A stretch of DNA of 24,637 nucleotides from CAVWUA01 sp963758025 (GCA_963758025.1 CAVWUA010000017.1:1-24637), one strand, 5' to 3'; shown: positions 8,192-18,087, counted from the stretch's first letter. Notes: generated by a model from the sequence alone, not told the origin. Translations and numbers: made by a program.

Positions 8192-9298
8192 ATGAAAATC
8201 CAAGGAATCTTCGGGATTGTGGTTGGTGTCGTCCTGGGAGTGGGCCTGGTGGTCCAGGGATACGCCCGGACGCAACAAAATGACGATCCCGAGAAGGACC
8301 CTCCCCAGGCGAATAGGCCCAATGCGCCGGAGGACGAGAGCCTGGCTTCGATCAATGCCGAGTTCGAGCGCGAGGTCCTCAAACTCGAACGGCGGCGTCT
8401 CGAACGCCTGGCCCGGCTGGCGGTCCGCCAGCAGCCGGACGAAGCCAACCGAACCTACGAGATCTATTTCCAGTCCGCCATCGCCAGCGGACTGTACCGG
8501 GAGGCCGAGCCGACGGCCGAACATGTCATCAAGGCAAGCAACGTGACGCCTCAGGTGGTCTTGCTGGCCTTTCTGGTCAACATCGTCGCCGAGGCCAACC
8601 GTGGAGCGTATCAGGAATCGCTCGATAGCATCCTTGCGGCGATCGAGGCCAAGGATCGAGACAAGGCCGACGCCAAGCCGGCGACCGCATTGCCGCTGGC
8701 CACCCGCCTATCGCTCATCGAGGCGTACTATCAAAGCCTGATCCAGGGAGGACAGTTTGAGGTCGCCCGCAAAGCTCTGACACTGATCCAGGAACACTCC
8801 GAGAGCGACGAGATCAAGGACCTGGTGGCCAGCCGCCAGAAGCAACTCGATCTGCTCGGCAAGCCCGCGCCTGGGATCGCCGGCAATGACGTGGACGGCA
8901 AGCCGGTCAGCCTGGAGGACTATAAGGGTAAGCCGGTGCTCGTCGTCTTCTGGGCGAGCTGGTGTTTGCCCAACGCCGAGGAAATTCGCTGGTTCAAGCA
9001 GGTCTACGAGGCCCATCGGGACCAGGGATTCCGCGTCCTTGGTATCAACCTCGATGTGCTCCAGGACGGTGGTCAGGATGTCGAGACCGTGCTGCCGAAC
9101 ATCAGGCGCTTCCTGATCGACCATAATGTCTCCTGGCCGAACCTGATCAACGGCCAGGGGGACCGGGACTATGCCAAGGCATTCGGTATCACCGAAATCC
9201 CGGCCAACGTCCTGATCGGCCGAGACGGCAAGGTGATCCATCTCGATTTGACCCGATCGAATCTGGAGCAGGTTGTCTCCAAGGCCGTCGCGCATTGA
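8192..9298 (+). CDS. TlpA/ResA-like thioredoxin-fold protein with CLPN active site
   Basis: A 368-residue exported or membrane-anchored protein. Residues 1-26 contain a hydrophobic segment (GIFGIVVGVVLGVGLVV). A charged helical region with TPR-like character follows (about residues 45-215). The C-terminal thioredoxin domain starts near residue 222 (GKPAPGIAGNDVDGKPVSLEDYKGK by position) and has FWASWCLPNAEEI with the single cysteine at 258. The usual WCxxC has Asn at 261 instead of the second Cys. The cis-Pro loop is at P337 (TEIPANVLIG). TlpA/ResA relatives reduce disulfides outside the cytoplasm, but with one cysteine normal dithiol chemistry is not expected, so peroxidase-like, monothiol or purely structural use is possible. 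No strong ribosome site precedes the ATG. Frame intact. Confidence 0.85.
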   Translation: MKIQGIFGIVVGVVLGVGLVVQGYARTQQNDDPEKDPPQANRPNAPEDESLASINAEFEREVLKLERRRLERLARLAVRQQPDEANRTYEIYFQSAIASGLYREAEPTAEHVIKASNVTPQVVLLAFLVNIVAEANRGAYQESLDSILAAIEAKDRDKADAKPATALPLATRLSLIEAYYQSLIQGGQFEVARKALTLIQEHSESDEIKDLVASRQKQLDLLGKPAPGIAGNDVDGKPVSLEDYKGKPVLVVFWASWCLPNAEEIRWFKQVYEAHRDQGFRVLGINLDVLQDGGQDVETVLPNIRRFLIDHNVSWPNLINGQGDRDYAKAFGITEIPANVLIGRDGKVIHLDLTRSNLEQVVSKAVAH

Positions 9299-9357
9299 GG
9301 ATTGAGGTGGGTAACGGGCAGACGCGTCGCACGAAACCGGCGCGACCGCCTTCATCC

Positions 9358-10098
9358 TCAAGACCTGGGTGGCTGGGACGTCCTGACGTTCGTGGCCGCC
9401 TGTCCGAGTGAGTCATACAGAGAGAGCAGGAACAGGTGGAACGAGTCGGCGATCCGCGCCGTCGTGTGCTCGCGGACGTACTGCAATGCGGGTCGCCCGT
9501 AATCGAGCAGTCTGGACCTGGCCTCGGTCACGGTCGCGACCTTCGCTTGCCCCTGTTCGTTGTATTCCTGCAAGGCGACCTTGGTGGCCTGGTCGGAAGC
9601 GTCCCGCTTCGGTTTCAGATCGCCGACTGTGGGCGCCTCGCCGGGCCAGACGAGTTCTTCGTACTTGTTGAAGAAGCTGGGCAGCGGGAGAATGGGTTTG
9701 ACTGGTGCAGGAGCCTGGGCCGTGCTCGGCGGCGTGGCGCTGGGGGAACGTGGGGGAGGCGCGGAAGGTCGTCTCGCCACCCGGTTTTCCATGGCGCGCC
9801 GGGTCTCGGCGTCGAACCGCTCAAAGTAGGTCACGTCGCGGTTTCTGTAGTACGGATTGCCCACATCGACGTGTCCCGCACCCGCCCTTGAAGCGTAGGC
9901 GGTCTGGGCCGAAACCGTCGCTCGATCATTAATCTGGTTGACCAACCTGGCCGTCCCGTCGTTGTAGTACGGCACCACGCCGCTAAAGCCCGTGATGGGG
10001 TTAGAATACCACTGTGCTTCGACCCTTGTAGCCGCCAGTGCGGGCGTAATCACGGTAACGACGATCACCAGCAACCGGCGCAGCACCCTGGATGTCAT
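9358..10098 (-). CDS. Hypothetical secreted protein
   Basis: I do not recognise this 246-residue protein. The first about 29 residues form a signal peptide (RRLLVIVVTVITPALAATRVEA). The mature part begins with aromatic and Asn-rich sequence (QWYSNPITGFSGVVPYYN), then has a Pro/Ala/Ser-rich linker around residues 110-135, and ends in a helical region (KVATVTEARSRLLDYGRPAL, FHLFLLSLYDSLGQAA). Start: ATG at 10098, with AGAGGA eight bases upstream; a GTG at 10104 is also possible. It converges on the thioredoxin-fold gene, with a gap of 59 bases. Probably a lineage-restricted envelope protein. Confidence 0.6.
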   Translation of the reverse strand: MTSRVLRRLLVIVVTVITPALAATRVEAQWYSNPITGFSGVVPYYNDGTARLVNQINDRATVSAQTAYASRAGAGHVDVGNPYYRNRDVTYFERFDAETRRAMENRVARRPSAPPPRSPSATPPSTAQAPAPVKPILPLPSFFNKYEELVWPGEAPTVGDLKPKRDASDQATKVALQEYNEQGQAKVATVTEARSRLLDYGRPALQYVREHTTARIADSFHLFLLSLYDSLGQAATNVRTSQPPRS

Positions 10099-10410
10099 TA
10101 GCACGGTCCTCTGGTCGGGGAGAATGGGGGGGTTGATCTTTCAAGCGACGTTGGCCGAAGCTGGTCTGTCACGGTTCAGAAGTTAATAATGCGCATTGAA
10201 AAGACGAATGTCATCCCCCTCCTTTGGGATTTCAAAGGTTGCGTGAAAGCGGATCTATCTCACACAGCCCCTCAACGATCCGGGTGGGCTGAACTGACCA
10301 TTTTTCGTCCCTGATCCAGCATCTTTAGATGAGACGGCCCTTGAGTCCCCGGCGTCCTCTTCCCGGCCCAGCCCTCTCGTGGTATCAACGGGGGTGGGAG
10401 GAGGGCAATC
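10099..10410. promoter_or_regulatory. Divergent intergenic region (promoters expected)
   Basis: 312 bases between the secreted-protein gene (minus) and the dehydrogenase gene (plus). It has an AT-richer patch at about 10180-10225, where promoters may lie. The segment closest to the dehydrogenase holds a strong ribosome site (gggaggagg at 10396-10404). No operator or riboswitch was recognised. Confidence 0.35.
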
Positions 10411-11171
10411 ATGAGCATCGAGATCGACCTGTCCGACCAGATCGCGCTGGTGACGGGGGCCTCGCAGGGGATCGGGGCGGAGATCGCCCGGACCTTGCAC
10501 AAGGCGGGCGCCCGGGTCGTGCTGAATCATCCCGATGTCGGCACGACCCGCGCGGATGCCGAGCGCGTGGCCGAGACGCTCAACCATGAGCGCCGCGAGA
10601 GTGCCGTGGTCCAGGCGGCCGATGTGAGCGATCCGGAAGCCGTCCGCGCGATGATGGACGTCGTTCGGGAACTCTGGGGCGGGCTGGACATTCTGGTCAA
10701 TAACGCCGGCATTCTTCGCGACCGGACGATTGCCAAGATGTCGCTGGCGGAGTGGCGGTCGGTGCTCGACGTGAACCTCTCAGGGGTCTTCCACGGCTGC
10801 AAGTTCGGCCTGGAGATCTTTCGCGATGGCGGCTCGATCGTCAACCTGGGGAGCCTCGCCGCCGCCGAAGGGTTTTACGGCCAGTCGAACTACGCGGCGG
10901 CCAAGGCAGGCGTGCAAGCCCTGACCCGCGTCTTGAGCAAGGAATGCGCCCGGCGCTCGATCCGCGTCAACGCGATCGCCCCGGGCGTCATTGAGACGGC
11001 CATGTCGGCCACGATCCCCGACGCCGTCCGGCGGAGATGCTCAAGAACGTCCCGCTGAAGCGCTTCGGCGAACCTCGTGAGGTCGCCGCGGCGGTCCTGT
11101 TTCTCTGCTCGCCGCTGGCCTCGTACATTACCGGGCAGACGCTCGCCGTCAACGGTGGTTGGCGGGGGTGA
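10411..11171 (+). CDS. Short-chain dehydrogenase/reductase, FabG-like (frameshift near the C-terminus)
   Basis: An NAD(P)-dependent oxidoreductase of the classical SDR family, closest in style to 3-oxoacyl-ACP reductase. Cofactor motif TGASQGIG is at residues 15-22, NNAG at 97-100, catalytic Ser148, Tyr161 and Lys165 (SNYAAAKAG), and RVNAIAPGVIET at about 185-196. The first frame runs to a stop at 11058, but the proper C-terminus (EMLKNVPLKRFGEPREVAAA ... ITGQTLAVNGGW) continues in the next frame from about 11030 to the stop at 11169-11171. One missing base around 11025-11032 explains this; full length is then about 253 residues, normal for the family. ATG at 10411 has a good ribosome site. 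Substrate cannot be told. Confidence 0.88.
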
Positions 11172-11188
11172 CGCGGAGCGCACGGACC

Positions 11189-12010
11189 TCACTTCGGCGG
11201 CCCCTTGCGGGGGCGTCCCCACCACCGCCAGAGGATCGCCAGGCCGAGGACCCAGGCCATCAGCATCGCGTGGAAGAACTGCCGGCGATGATACTCGCCG
11301 ACGGTGATCGACCCGCACCCGCTCATCAGCCCGAGGCAGAGGGCGGCCACCAGGACGCTCTGCATGATGGTCGGGTCGAAAAAGTAGCCGCGCCAGATCC
11401 TCGTCGCCGCCCAGAACCCGCCGAAGAGCGTGCCGAGGAACCCGATCACGGCCAGCACGCCGCGTTGTAAGGCACGTCGCATGCGTTCGATCCGTCGCGC
11501 TCGTCGCAGGGCCGCCCACGCGATCGGGAGCCAGCCGTAGGCGCCGAACAGTAGGACCGCGATCATCAGCAGCCAGCCGACCCAGCTCTGCCCGAACCCT
11601 CGCGTCCATTCCGGGGCACGCAACGAGTGCAGCGTCTCCTCCGAGATCACCCGGACAAGCACCCAGCGCATCCCGAGCAGGATCAGGACCGCCGCCGCCA
11701 GGATGAGAAACCCGATCCAGGGACCAACCCCCACCCAGACCGACCGCCGACGCCGCCACGACCGCCAGCCCCGGGCGTCGTGATCGTCGGGCAACCTGGC
11801 CGTCGCGCCGGCCAGAAAGGCGTAACCCACAAGCGGTCCCAGCACCAGGACCCAGCGCCAGGCGTTCCAGTCATACGGATCGAGCGGCGGCCCCGGGCCG
11901 AGCGTCAGGTTGGCGATTCCGTAGTAAAGATCCTCCAGCACGACCGGCACGAGCGGGAACAGCACCCAGCCGAGCAGCGCCCGAAGCCCGCCGTCGCCAG
12001 TCTGTTGCAT
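11189..12010 (-). CDS. Polytopic membrane protein, unknown function
   Basis: A 273-residue integral membrane protein with about six or seven hydrophobic helices, among them ALLGWVLFPLVPVVL, WVLVLGPLVGYAFLAG, WIGFLILAAAVLILLG, GWLLMIAVLLFGAYGW, VLAVIGFLGTLFGGF and MLMAWVLGLAILW. A basic, Arg-rich loop (WRSWRRRR) lies between helices 2 and 3. No domain recognised. Start: ATG at 12010 preceded five bases upstream by GAGGAGG; a longer open frame to 12079 exists but lacks such a site. It converges on the dehydrogenase gene (17 bases apart) and diverges from the FG-GAP gene. Frame intact. Confidence 0.7.
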   Translation of the reverse strand: MQQTGDGGLRALLGWVLFPLVPVVLEDLYYGIANLTLGPGPPLDPYDWNAWRWVLVLGPLVGYAFLAGATARLPDDHDARGWRSWRRRRSVWVGVGPWIGFLILAAAVLILLGMRWVLVRVISEETLHSLRAPEWTRGFGQSWVGWLLMIAVLLFGAYGWLPIAWAALRRARRIERMRRALQRGVLAVIGFLGTLFGGFWAATRIWRGYFFDPTIMQSVLVAALCLGLMSGCGSITVGEYHRRQFFHAMLMAWVLGLAILWRWWGRPRKGPPK

Positions 12011-12168
12011 CACCACCTCCTCGACCGAGCGGCCTCTCTGCTTTAGGATACGGGAAAACGTCCCGGAAGTGTGGGGCAAGGTTGCGCGTTGAACGACGGA
12101 AATCGTTACAATCTTCCCGTTAACGGCCTCTCAGGCGGGTTGGTCTTGAAGCATCTGGAGGGACGGCG

Positions 12169-14170
12169 ATGGCGTCGGTTGATGTGGGTGGAAGAACCAA
12201 TTCGGATGCGGAGAGACCGGATTCCGAACACGTGACGGGTCAGCCTCTGAACCTGGACGCCTCGGCCCCCCTGGCCCCGCTCGGTGACGGCTGGGACTCC
12301 GAGCCGGTCGCCCTCGACTGGTTCGGCCAGGGCCGCGCCGACCTGCTCGTCTCGTCCGGCGGTGGTCCCCACGGTCGATCCGCCCGTCTCTATCGACACC
12401 TGGAACCGACCGACGACCAGCCAGCTCGCTACGACGAAGGGACCCCGATCGAGAGCCTCGACGGCCTGCGCCAGTTCTGCCCCTTACCCAACGGCCAGGC
12501 CAGCCGGTTCGACCTGGTGGCGCTCGCTCCGGAAGGGCTCGTCTGGCTGCCGAATGGCGGAACGGCCGAGGCCCCCGATTTCGGCCCGCGCCATGCGCTC
12601 GACCTGCCGGCCGACCTCGGCATCGGCCCCGGACGGGTCGCGCAGATGGTCGCCGAGGACTGGGACGGTGACGGAACGATCGACCTGCTTGTCGGCTACG
12701 ACGATCTGGACGGTTACTGGCCCGATGGGGAGGGGGTCCCAGTCTCCCAGCAGATCGGGTTCAATCAGCAGGCGGGCCATCCCGGCTACGACCGCCGGGG
12801 TGCCTGGCGAGGCCGGGCGCCGCAGGGGCGGCTGTTCTGGCTCCGAAACGTTGGCCAGCCGGGGGCGCCCCGGTTCGAGCGGCCCGAGGAGATCCATGAC
12901 GAGAGCGGCTCGACCGTCCGGGCACCGCGCCCCGCCCCTCTGGCCATTTCGTGGGGAGGCGGTCGGGCCTGGGAACTCTTGCTGACCGACGCCAGCGGCA
13001 CGGTCCGTATCCACCGCAACTTCGGCGGCCAGCGCCCGCCGGTCTTGATGGAACCTCGCACCGTCCGGTGGGACGGTCAGCCGCTGGTCTTGCCCGACGA
13101 TCGCCGGTCGGTCGTCGCGGTGGACCTCGATGGCGACCACAAGGCGGAACTGCTGTACGGCGTCGCCGATGGCCGGGTCTTCGCCATTCACTCCGGCCCC
13201 GGCGCGACGAGGCGACGGCCCCCGAGGTTCTGCGGGGTGAATGCCGCACCTTGTGGTTCGGGGGACATGCGGTCGTGGCGGCGGCGGACCTCGACGCCGA
13301 TGGGGACATCGACCTGATCGCCGGCGACGCCGCGGGCCGGCTCCTCCTGGCCGAGGACGTGGGAGGCCCCGACGATCACCGCTACGCCCTGCCCGTCGAG
13401 CTGAATGCCCTCGGCGCTCCGTTCCGGCTCGACCCCGGTCCCGATGGCGTCCTGGGCGGGCCGGTCGAGCCAAAGCGGGGCTACACCTGTCCGGCGATCG
13501 TGGACTGGAAGGACAACGGCCGGCCCGACCTGATCGTCGGAGGCGCGGGGGGTGAGATCCTCTTCTTCCGCAACAATGGCAGTACCACCCAGCCCCGCTT
13601 CGACCGCCCCGAGCCACTGAGCTTTCACGGCGGCCCGCTGATCACCCCGCCCCGGGTGCGTCCGGCCGTGGCCGACTGGAACGGTGATGGCCAGATCGAC
13701 CTGATCGGGCTGGACCTCCAGGGATTCCTCTGCGTCTATCCGCGCAAGGACGTGATGGAGGTGGACGATCCCATCCCCTTGACCGACCGGCTCGGGCGTC
13801 TGATCCGGCTCGACGGCGGTTTCGGCCAGGCGGGGCGTTGCGCTCTCTGGGCAGGCCCTGGACCGGCTCGGACCGGCCCGACCTGCTCGTCGGCCTCCCC
13901 CGGGGCAACCGGCACGTCATCCCCGCCCTGACCGGCCTCCCCCTGGAGCGTCTCGACGATCTGCCGACGGTCCTTCTGCTGGAAAATGTCGGGCACGGCC
14001 AGTTGATCCCCCGGCCGTTGCGGCTCGCCGACGGTCGCCCCCTGGTCGTCGGCTGGGAGGGGTGCAGCCCTTGCGGCGTGAACATCGCGGGCGATGACCC
14101 GCTCGACCTCCTGGTTGGCGCCGATGATGGAACGGTCCGGGTGTACCGCCGTGACGACCTGCGCTGGTGA
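12169..14170 (+). CDS. FG-GAP/VCBS repeat protein, predicted beta-propeller (two frameshifts)
   Basis: About 667 residues once two single-base breaks are repaired (near 13200, phase 1 to 0, and near 13850, phase 0 to 2). At least five calcium-binding-type repeat cores are seen: DWDGDGTIDLLVG, DLDGDHKAELLYG, DLDADGDIDLIAG, DWKDNGRPDLIVG and DWNGDGQIDLIG. Such repeats fold as a seven-bladed propeller and usually serve in surface binding or carbohydrate recognition. Segments with LFWLRNVGQPGAPRF and ILFFRNNGSTTQPRF are the strand pairs between cores. No signal peptide is visible at the N-terminus (MASVDVGGRTNSDAERPDSE), odd for this family. Start ATG at 12169 has GGAGGGA just upstream. The next gene begins 24 bases after the stop, suggesting an operon. 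Confidence 0.82.
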
Positions 14171-14194
14171 GCTGTTTTGAGGAACCGAGCGAAC

Positions 14195-15113
14195 ATGGCC
14201 GACAATCCCAAGAATTCCCCGAAAGACGAGCCGGAGATCGCCGACGCCGCCAGCCTCTTCGGCAATGAGCCGAAGCCGTCCCGTCCCGGTTCGACCCCGA
14301 AGCCGTCCCCCGCGCCGGCCTCGCCCGCTCCCGGCGAGGGAACCTACGACCTGGAAGGGGGCGAGCCGGAGGAGGCCCCCGTCGTGCCTCCGGTCCCGCC
14401 CCCGGCCGCTCCCGCACGGCCCCGCCCGAAGCCCGGGGCCGAAGCCGAACCGCGCGAGCGCAAGCCCTCCGCCCCGGAAGGTCGCGTGGAACAGGTCTGG
14501 ACCCGAGGCGCCGAGTGGGGCTCGACGATTGCCCTGCTGGCGATCGTCGGCCTGATCGTTCTGGGACTGACGTATCTGACGTTCTCCGTCGAGAACCTGG
14601 TCCTGCCCCTGCTGATCCTTCTGGTCGGCGGCGCGGTCTGGATCTTGCTCAGCTATCCGATCGTCATCACGCTCGAACGCCCCGTGCGCATGACGCCCGA
14701 GCAGGCCTTGAAGGACTACTACGGGGCCCTCTCGCACCACTTCCCCCACTACCGTCGCATGTGGCTGCTCCTGAGCGAGACGGGCCGCACCTCGTCCTCG
14801 TACGGCTCGTTCGACGGGTTCAAGAGCTACTGGAAATCGCGGCTGGCCGAGCTGCGCGGGGAAGGTCTCCTCCAGCACTCCGCTGGTCTTTCAGATCGAG
14901 GACTTCAAGTCCGAGAAGAGCGCCGGCAAGACCGCGATCAACGGTAAGTTCACCGTCACGGTCTTCGCCCGGGGCCGCCGCGAGGACGGCCCCCTTCATG
15001 CGACCCGCATGTCGGCCGGGTTCGTCAAGGGACCGGACAAGATGTGGTATCTCAACGACGGAACGCTCCCCCGCGAGCGGGAGAAACCGGTTTCGGGCGA
15101 GACCCCGGAATGA
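14195..15113 (+). CDS. Two-TM protein with proline-rich N-terminus and probable NTF2-like C-terminal domain (one frameshift)
   Basis: About 306 residues. Residues 1-100 are Pro/Ala/Glu-rich and probably disordered (cytoplasmic). Two adjacent membrane helices follow (TIALLAIVGLIVLGLTYL and LVLPLLILLVGGAVWILL). The C-terminal part starts with MTPEQALKDYYGALSHHFPHY and later has VFQIEDFKSEKSAGKTAING, KFTVTVFARGRRED and MWYLNDGTL, a pattern like NTF2-like folds (inference). The frame breaks at about 14868: removing one C from ctcctcc gives GLSSTPLVFQIEDF and continues to the stop at 15111-15113. This is one of the few breaks needing a base removed rather than added. Start ATG 14195; TTG 14177 is an alternative. 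Likely co-transcribed with the FG-GAP gene. Confidence 0.7.
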
Positions 15114-15955
15114 TCGGCGCGGCTCCAGTTCGAAATGGCACGATCGTTCCGAGCGCGGAGGGATCTCAGTGACATTTCTTGAACGCGCCGCCGCCCGTCC
15201 GGATGTCGTGGATCCCGAACGCGTTTTCTTTTCGTGTTCCAACCGTCTGGAATCGCCATAACTTATTTTCTATCAATAAGAAACGACGATTCTTCGGCCC
15301 CGATTTCAGCCGTGCGCAATTGTCGCTGATTGGATCAGCCCCTTTCCGGGGGCGTCCGGAAGGGGGTCGATCGCCGCAAGTTGTTCCTGGTATGATAGAT
15401 GGATCAAATTCTCTCCGCGATCAGAACCGCCCCGCGGACCGTCGGGAGGATCAAAATGGCTCACGGGAAGTGTCGCTGACCTTGGGCGTCACCGCTTGCG
15501 ACGGAGGGGCCGGAGTGACATTCCGTGGACACCATCCCGGAGGGTCACTATCGCCCGAGCATTTAGGAATTACAGCATAAGACAACCTATCATGTCGGAT
15601 GCGATCGTGCAGGCGCCTGGTCGTCTGGCGGACCTGGTCGAGTCATCCGGGAATGTCCACGACCCCCTCCCAGGAAAAGGCGTGTCCTCGCGAGAGGGTC
15701 CTTGCCCTGTGCGCTGGAGGTCAGGATAATGGCCTCACGTTCGGGATGATTCGGCCAGTGGATCGTAGGGCAATACGCCCGTTCAAAAACCAGAGACCTT
15801 TCAAGCCGACCCCCGTGCCCTGGCTCGACGGGGCGATGAGTGGCCCGTCGGTTGGACAATCGCGCGGTGTTCCGCCGCGCGAACGGGTCGAGGGGCAACT
15901 CCCAACCGCCCGCGGTCACGGTGTGAGGGATTGCGCCTGACGATCTGGAGGGGTA
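15114..15955. other. Long non-coding stretch (842 bases); no gene recognised
   Basis: Open frames exist on both strands but show no domain, no ribosome site, and mixed composition. There is an AT-rich patch at 15246-15292 containing a small stem (cttatt / aataag) and a strong GC hairpin at 15339-15366. The globin ribosome site (ggagggg) closes the region. Confidence 0.4.
15339..15366. other. Strong 11-bp hairpin in non-coding DNA
   Basis: Stem cccctttccgg (15339-15349) pairs with ccggaaggggg (15356-15366) with one G-T pair and a loop of gggcgt. There is no T-run afterwards, so it is not a standard terminator on the plus strand. It could be an RNA structure or a repeat remnant. Confidence 0.45.
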
Positions 15956-16372
15956 ATGGACCCTGAGAAGGTGCAACTCGTCCGGCAGAGCCTGGGCCGA
16001 TGCCTGCTGAACAAGGCGTTCGCCAACAGCTTTCTTGACGCGTTCTACGACGCTTTTCTCGCGAGCGATCCGCGGATCAAGCCTCTGTTCTCGAAGACGG
16101 ATATGGAGAAACAGAAGGATCTCCTCAGACACGGTCTCGTCATGCTGATCATGTACGGTGACGGCTCGGCCATGGCGAAGTCGTTGATCGAGCAACTCGC
16201 CACGAAGCACGACCACGACCACCTGAACATCGACCCCAGGATGTATCGCTTGTGGACGGACAGTTTGCTCGCGTGCGTGAAGAAGTACGACCCAAAGTAT
16301 GAAGATAGCCTCAGAAGAGCGTGGGCTGAAGTCCTCGAGCCGGGCATCGCCGTGATGAAAAAAGCCTACTGA
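15956..16372 (+). CDS. Single-domain globin
   Basis: A 138-residue haem protein of the bacterial single-domain globin type. Recognised from the start LVRQSLGRCLLNKAFANSF, then LDAFYDAFLASDP..KPLFSKTDMEKQKDLLRHGL (helices A to E) and KHDHDHLNIDPRMYRLWTDSL (F-G region with the likely proximal His), closing with RAWAEVLEPGIAVMKKAY. Length is normal. Expected roles are oxygen or nitric oxide binding, sensing or detoxification; none is specified here because no reductase domain is attached. Start ATG at 15956 is preceded by ggagggg with four bases spacing. It stands alone, with long non-coding DNA on both sides. Composition is less GC-rich than the neighbours. Frame intact. Confidence 0.88.
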   Translation: MDPEKVQLVRQSLGRCLLNKAFANSFLDAFYDAFLASDPRIKPLFSKTDMEKQKDLLRHGLVMLIMYGDGSAMAKSLIEQLATKHDHDHLNIDPRMYRLWTDSLLACVKKYDPKYEDSLRRAWAEVLEPGIAVMKKAY

Positions 16373-16866
16373 ATCGACTTTCGCGGAAGGGTGGCAGCAG
16401 CCTCGGTAACAGCTTGCCCCTCATGCGGCACTTCGCGGAGAATCGGCGGTTTTGGTGGTTCGTGCGGCTTGCGACGGGGCCAGACGCGGCGCGACTTCAA
16501 GGCGCTTTCGCGGGGACGCCGATGCCCGACAGTCCGTCAGACGCACCCTACGCACGACACACGCCGCGCCCGGCGACCCCATTCTTGAGTGAGGATGCGT
16601 GTCGCACGGGGTAGGAAAGCAGGCGATCCATGCCCCCTATTCTGCCGCGCGTGACCACGGCCACCCGCGGCCTCGGGTATAGGTGTAATAAAAAGTTAAG
16701 AATTCTGCTTGTTCGATAGCCGGTGCGCATGCGATGCTAAGCGTGCGCCGCTCGGGCGGGCCGGTCGGTTGGGCTGGATTGACACTCGATCACAACAATC
16801 GGGTTGAACGCCGAAGCGTGACGGGATGGCCGGTGGATGGCATCGACAAATCAAGGGTCACCGATA
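16373..16866. other. Non-coding stretch (494 bases); no gene recognised
   Basis: A 66-codon open frame at 16414-16614 starts plausibly (MRHFAENRRFWWFVRL) but matches nothing I know and has no ribosome site. An AT-rich segment at 16680-16712 (aataaaaagttaagaattc) may be a promoter region for the PEP-CTERM gene. Confidence 0.35.
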
Positions 16867-17752
16867 ATGATGCGGAATCAGATCCTCTGCCGGCTCGGGC
16901 GACGATTCGCGATGATCGCCACGCTGGTCGTCCTGGCGATGGTCCTCGCGGCGCCAGCTCACGCCAGTTTCACCGTCTTCGAGGCGGTCGGCGCCAATCC
17001 TGCCGCGATCACTCCCACGCGAGACGCCTTTCGCACCGCCGTCGGGGGCGGACGGTCGCCGGCTCCAACGGCTCCTTCGGTGGCCTTCGGCGCGAGATCA
17101 ACTGGGATGGCGTCCCCGAAACATTCTCCGACCCGAACCCCTTGCCCGACGACTTCTTCAACATCAACTCTCCCCGCGGCGCCGTGTTCAGCACGCCGGG
17201 GACGGGTTTTCTCGTCAGCGCGAACGCCGGCGGGGCCGCCCCCTCGCTGTTCGGCTTTCCGAACGACTTCCAGACCTTCAGCTCGCAGAAGTTGTTCACG
17301 GCCGTCAACAGCAACATCACCGATGTGACGTTCTTCCTGCCGGGCACGAACGTCGCGGCCACGACCGCGCCTTCGGCCTCATCTTCGTTGACGCCGAGGT
17401 GGCCGGCCTCACCAGGATCGAGTTTTTCGATTCCAATAATAACTCGATCTTCAGCCGGAACGCCCTGATCACCGTCAATCAAGAGCTGAGCTTCCTCGGC
17501 GCCGTGGCCAATGCCGGCGAGCGGATCCGTCGCGTAAGGATCACCTCGGGCCTCAACACGATCGTTTCCAACGGCATGCTCGGCAACTCCAACGACGACG
17601 TGGTCGTGATGGACGACTTCCTCTACGCCGAGCCTGCCGCCGTCCCCGAACCGATGAGCCTCACGCTGACCGGGCTCGGCCTGGCGTCGATCGGAATCGC
17701 CGCCCGCCGCAGGAGTCGCCGTCGCGCCACCGGGTCGGCGGCTGGCCGTTAA
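16867..17752 (+). CDS. PEP-CTERM sorting-domain protein, secreted (two frameshifts)
   Basis: About 295 residues after repair. A signal peptide follows the start (RFAMIATLVVLAMVLAAPAHA). The mature region is Asn/Phe/Thr-rich, with INWDGVPETFSDPNPLPDDF, GFLVSANAGGAAPSLFGF, IEFFDSNNNSIFSRNALI and DDVVVMDDFLYAEP. It ends in a typical PEP-CTERM tail: VPEP, a hydrophobic helix (LTLTGLGLASIGIAA) and an Arg cluster. Such tails direct export and processing by exosortase and attachment or release at the surface. Frame changes at about 17040 and 17365, phase 1 to 0 to 2, each equal to one missing base. Start at 16867 (ATG ATG) with aaggg upstream; an in-frame ATG at 16837 is less likely. No exosortase gene is in the window. 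Confidence 0.85.
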
Positions 17753-18070
17753 ATAAAATCCCGTCATACTCCGGCCGAGTTGAGTCGGGTGCCTTACGCG
17801 GACGCACCATTCCCAGAGCGGCGCGTCTTACGCACAGCGATCATCGCTCCCTCGCCGGGGACGACTTGCCGTCTTGCCCCCTTCGGATCGCCTGGGTTCC
17901 GTCGGTGCTGACGGTTTGGGTTCGGTCGGCGCCGGTGGAGGTCGAGAGGTTGGGTTCGTTCGGTAATCAGACGCTATCTCCTTTTCTGACAAGAAGTTGT
18001 GTTTTGTGCATTCGCCCGTCACGGAGGGGAGCGTCAGCGTTTCTCACTGGAAAAACCGGGATTCGCGGGG

Positions 18071-18087
18071 TCTGCCAGAATGGCAGA
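18071..18087. other. Small perfect palindrome tctgcca-gaa-tggcaga
   Basis: Seven-base arms around a three-base centre, in non-coding DNA. It could be an operator-like dyad or a repeat fragment. No gene starts close by, so no role is assigned. Confidence 0.3.

Noticed and set aside
12484..14878. Two long minus-strand frames opposite the FG-GAP and two-TM genes
   Set aside because: Low-complexity Arg/Gly/Pro translations without domains; the plus strand has clear calcium-repeat motifs and TM helices.
15590..16222. 210-codon minus-strand frame
   Set aside because: Overlaps the globin gene antisense; no domain and no ribosome site.
18071..18087. Operator (CIRCE-like or other heat-shock dyad)
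   Set aside because: Arms are only 7 bases, do not match the CIRCE consensus, and no gene starts nearby.
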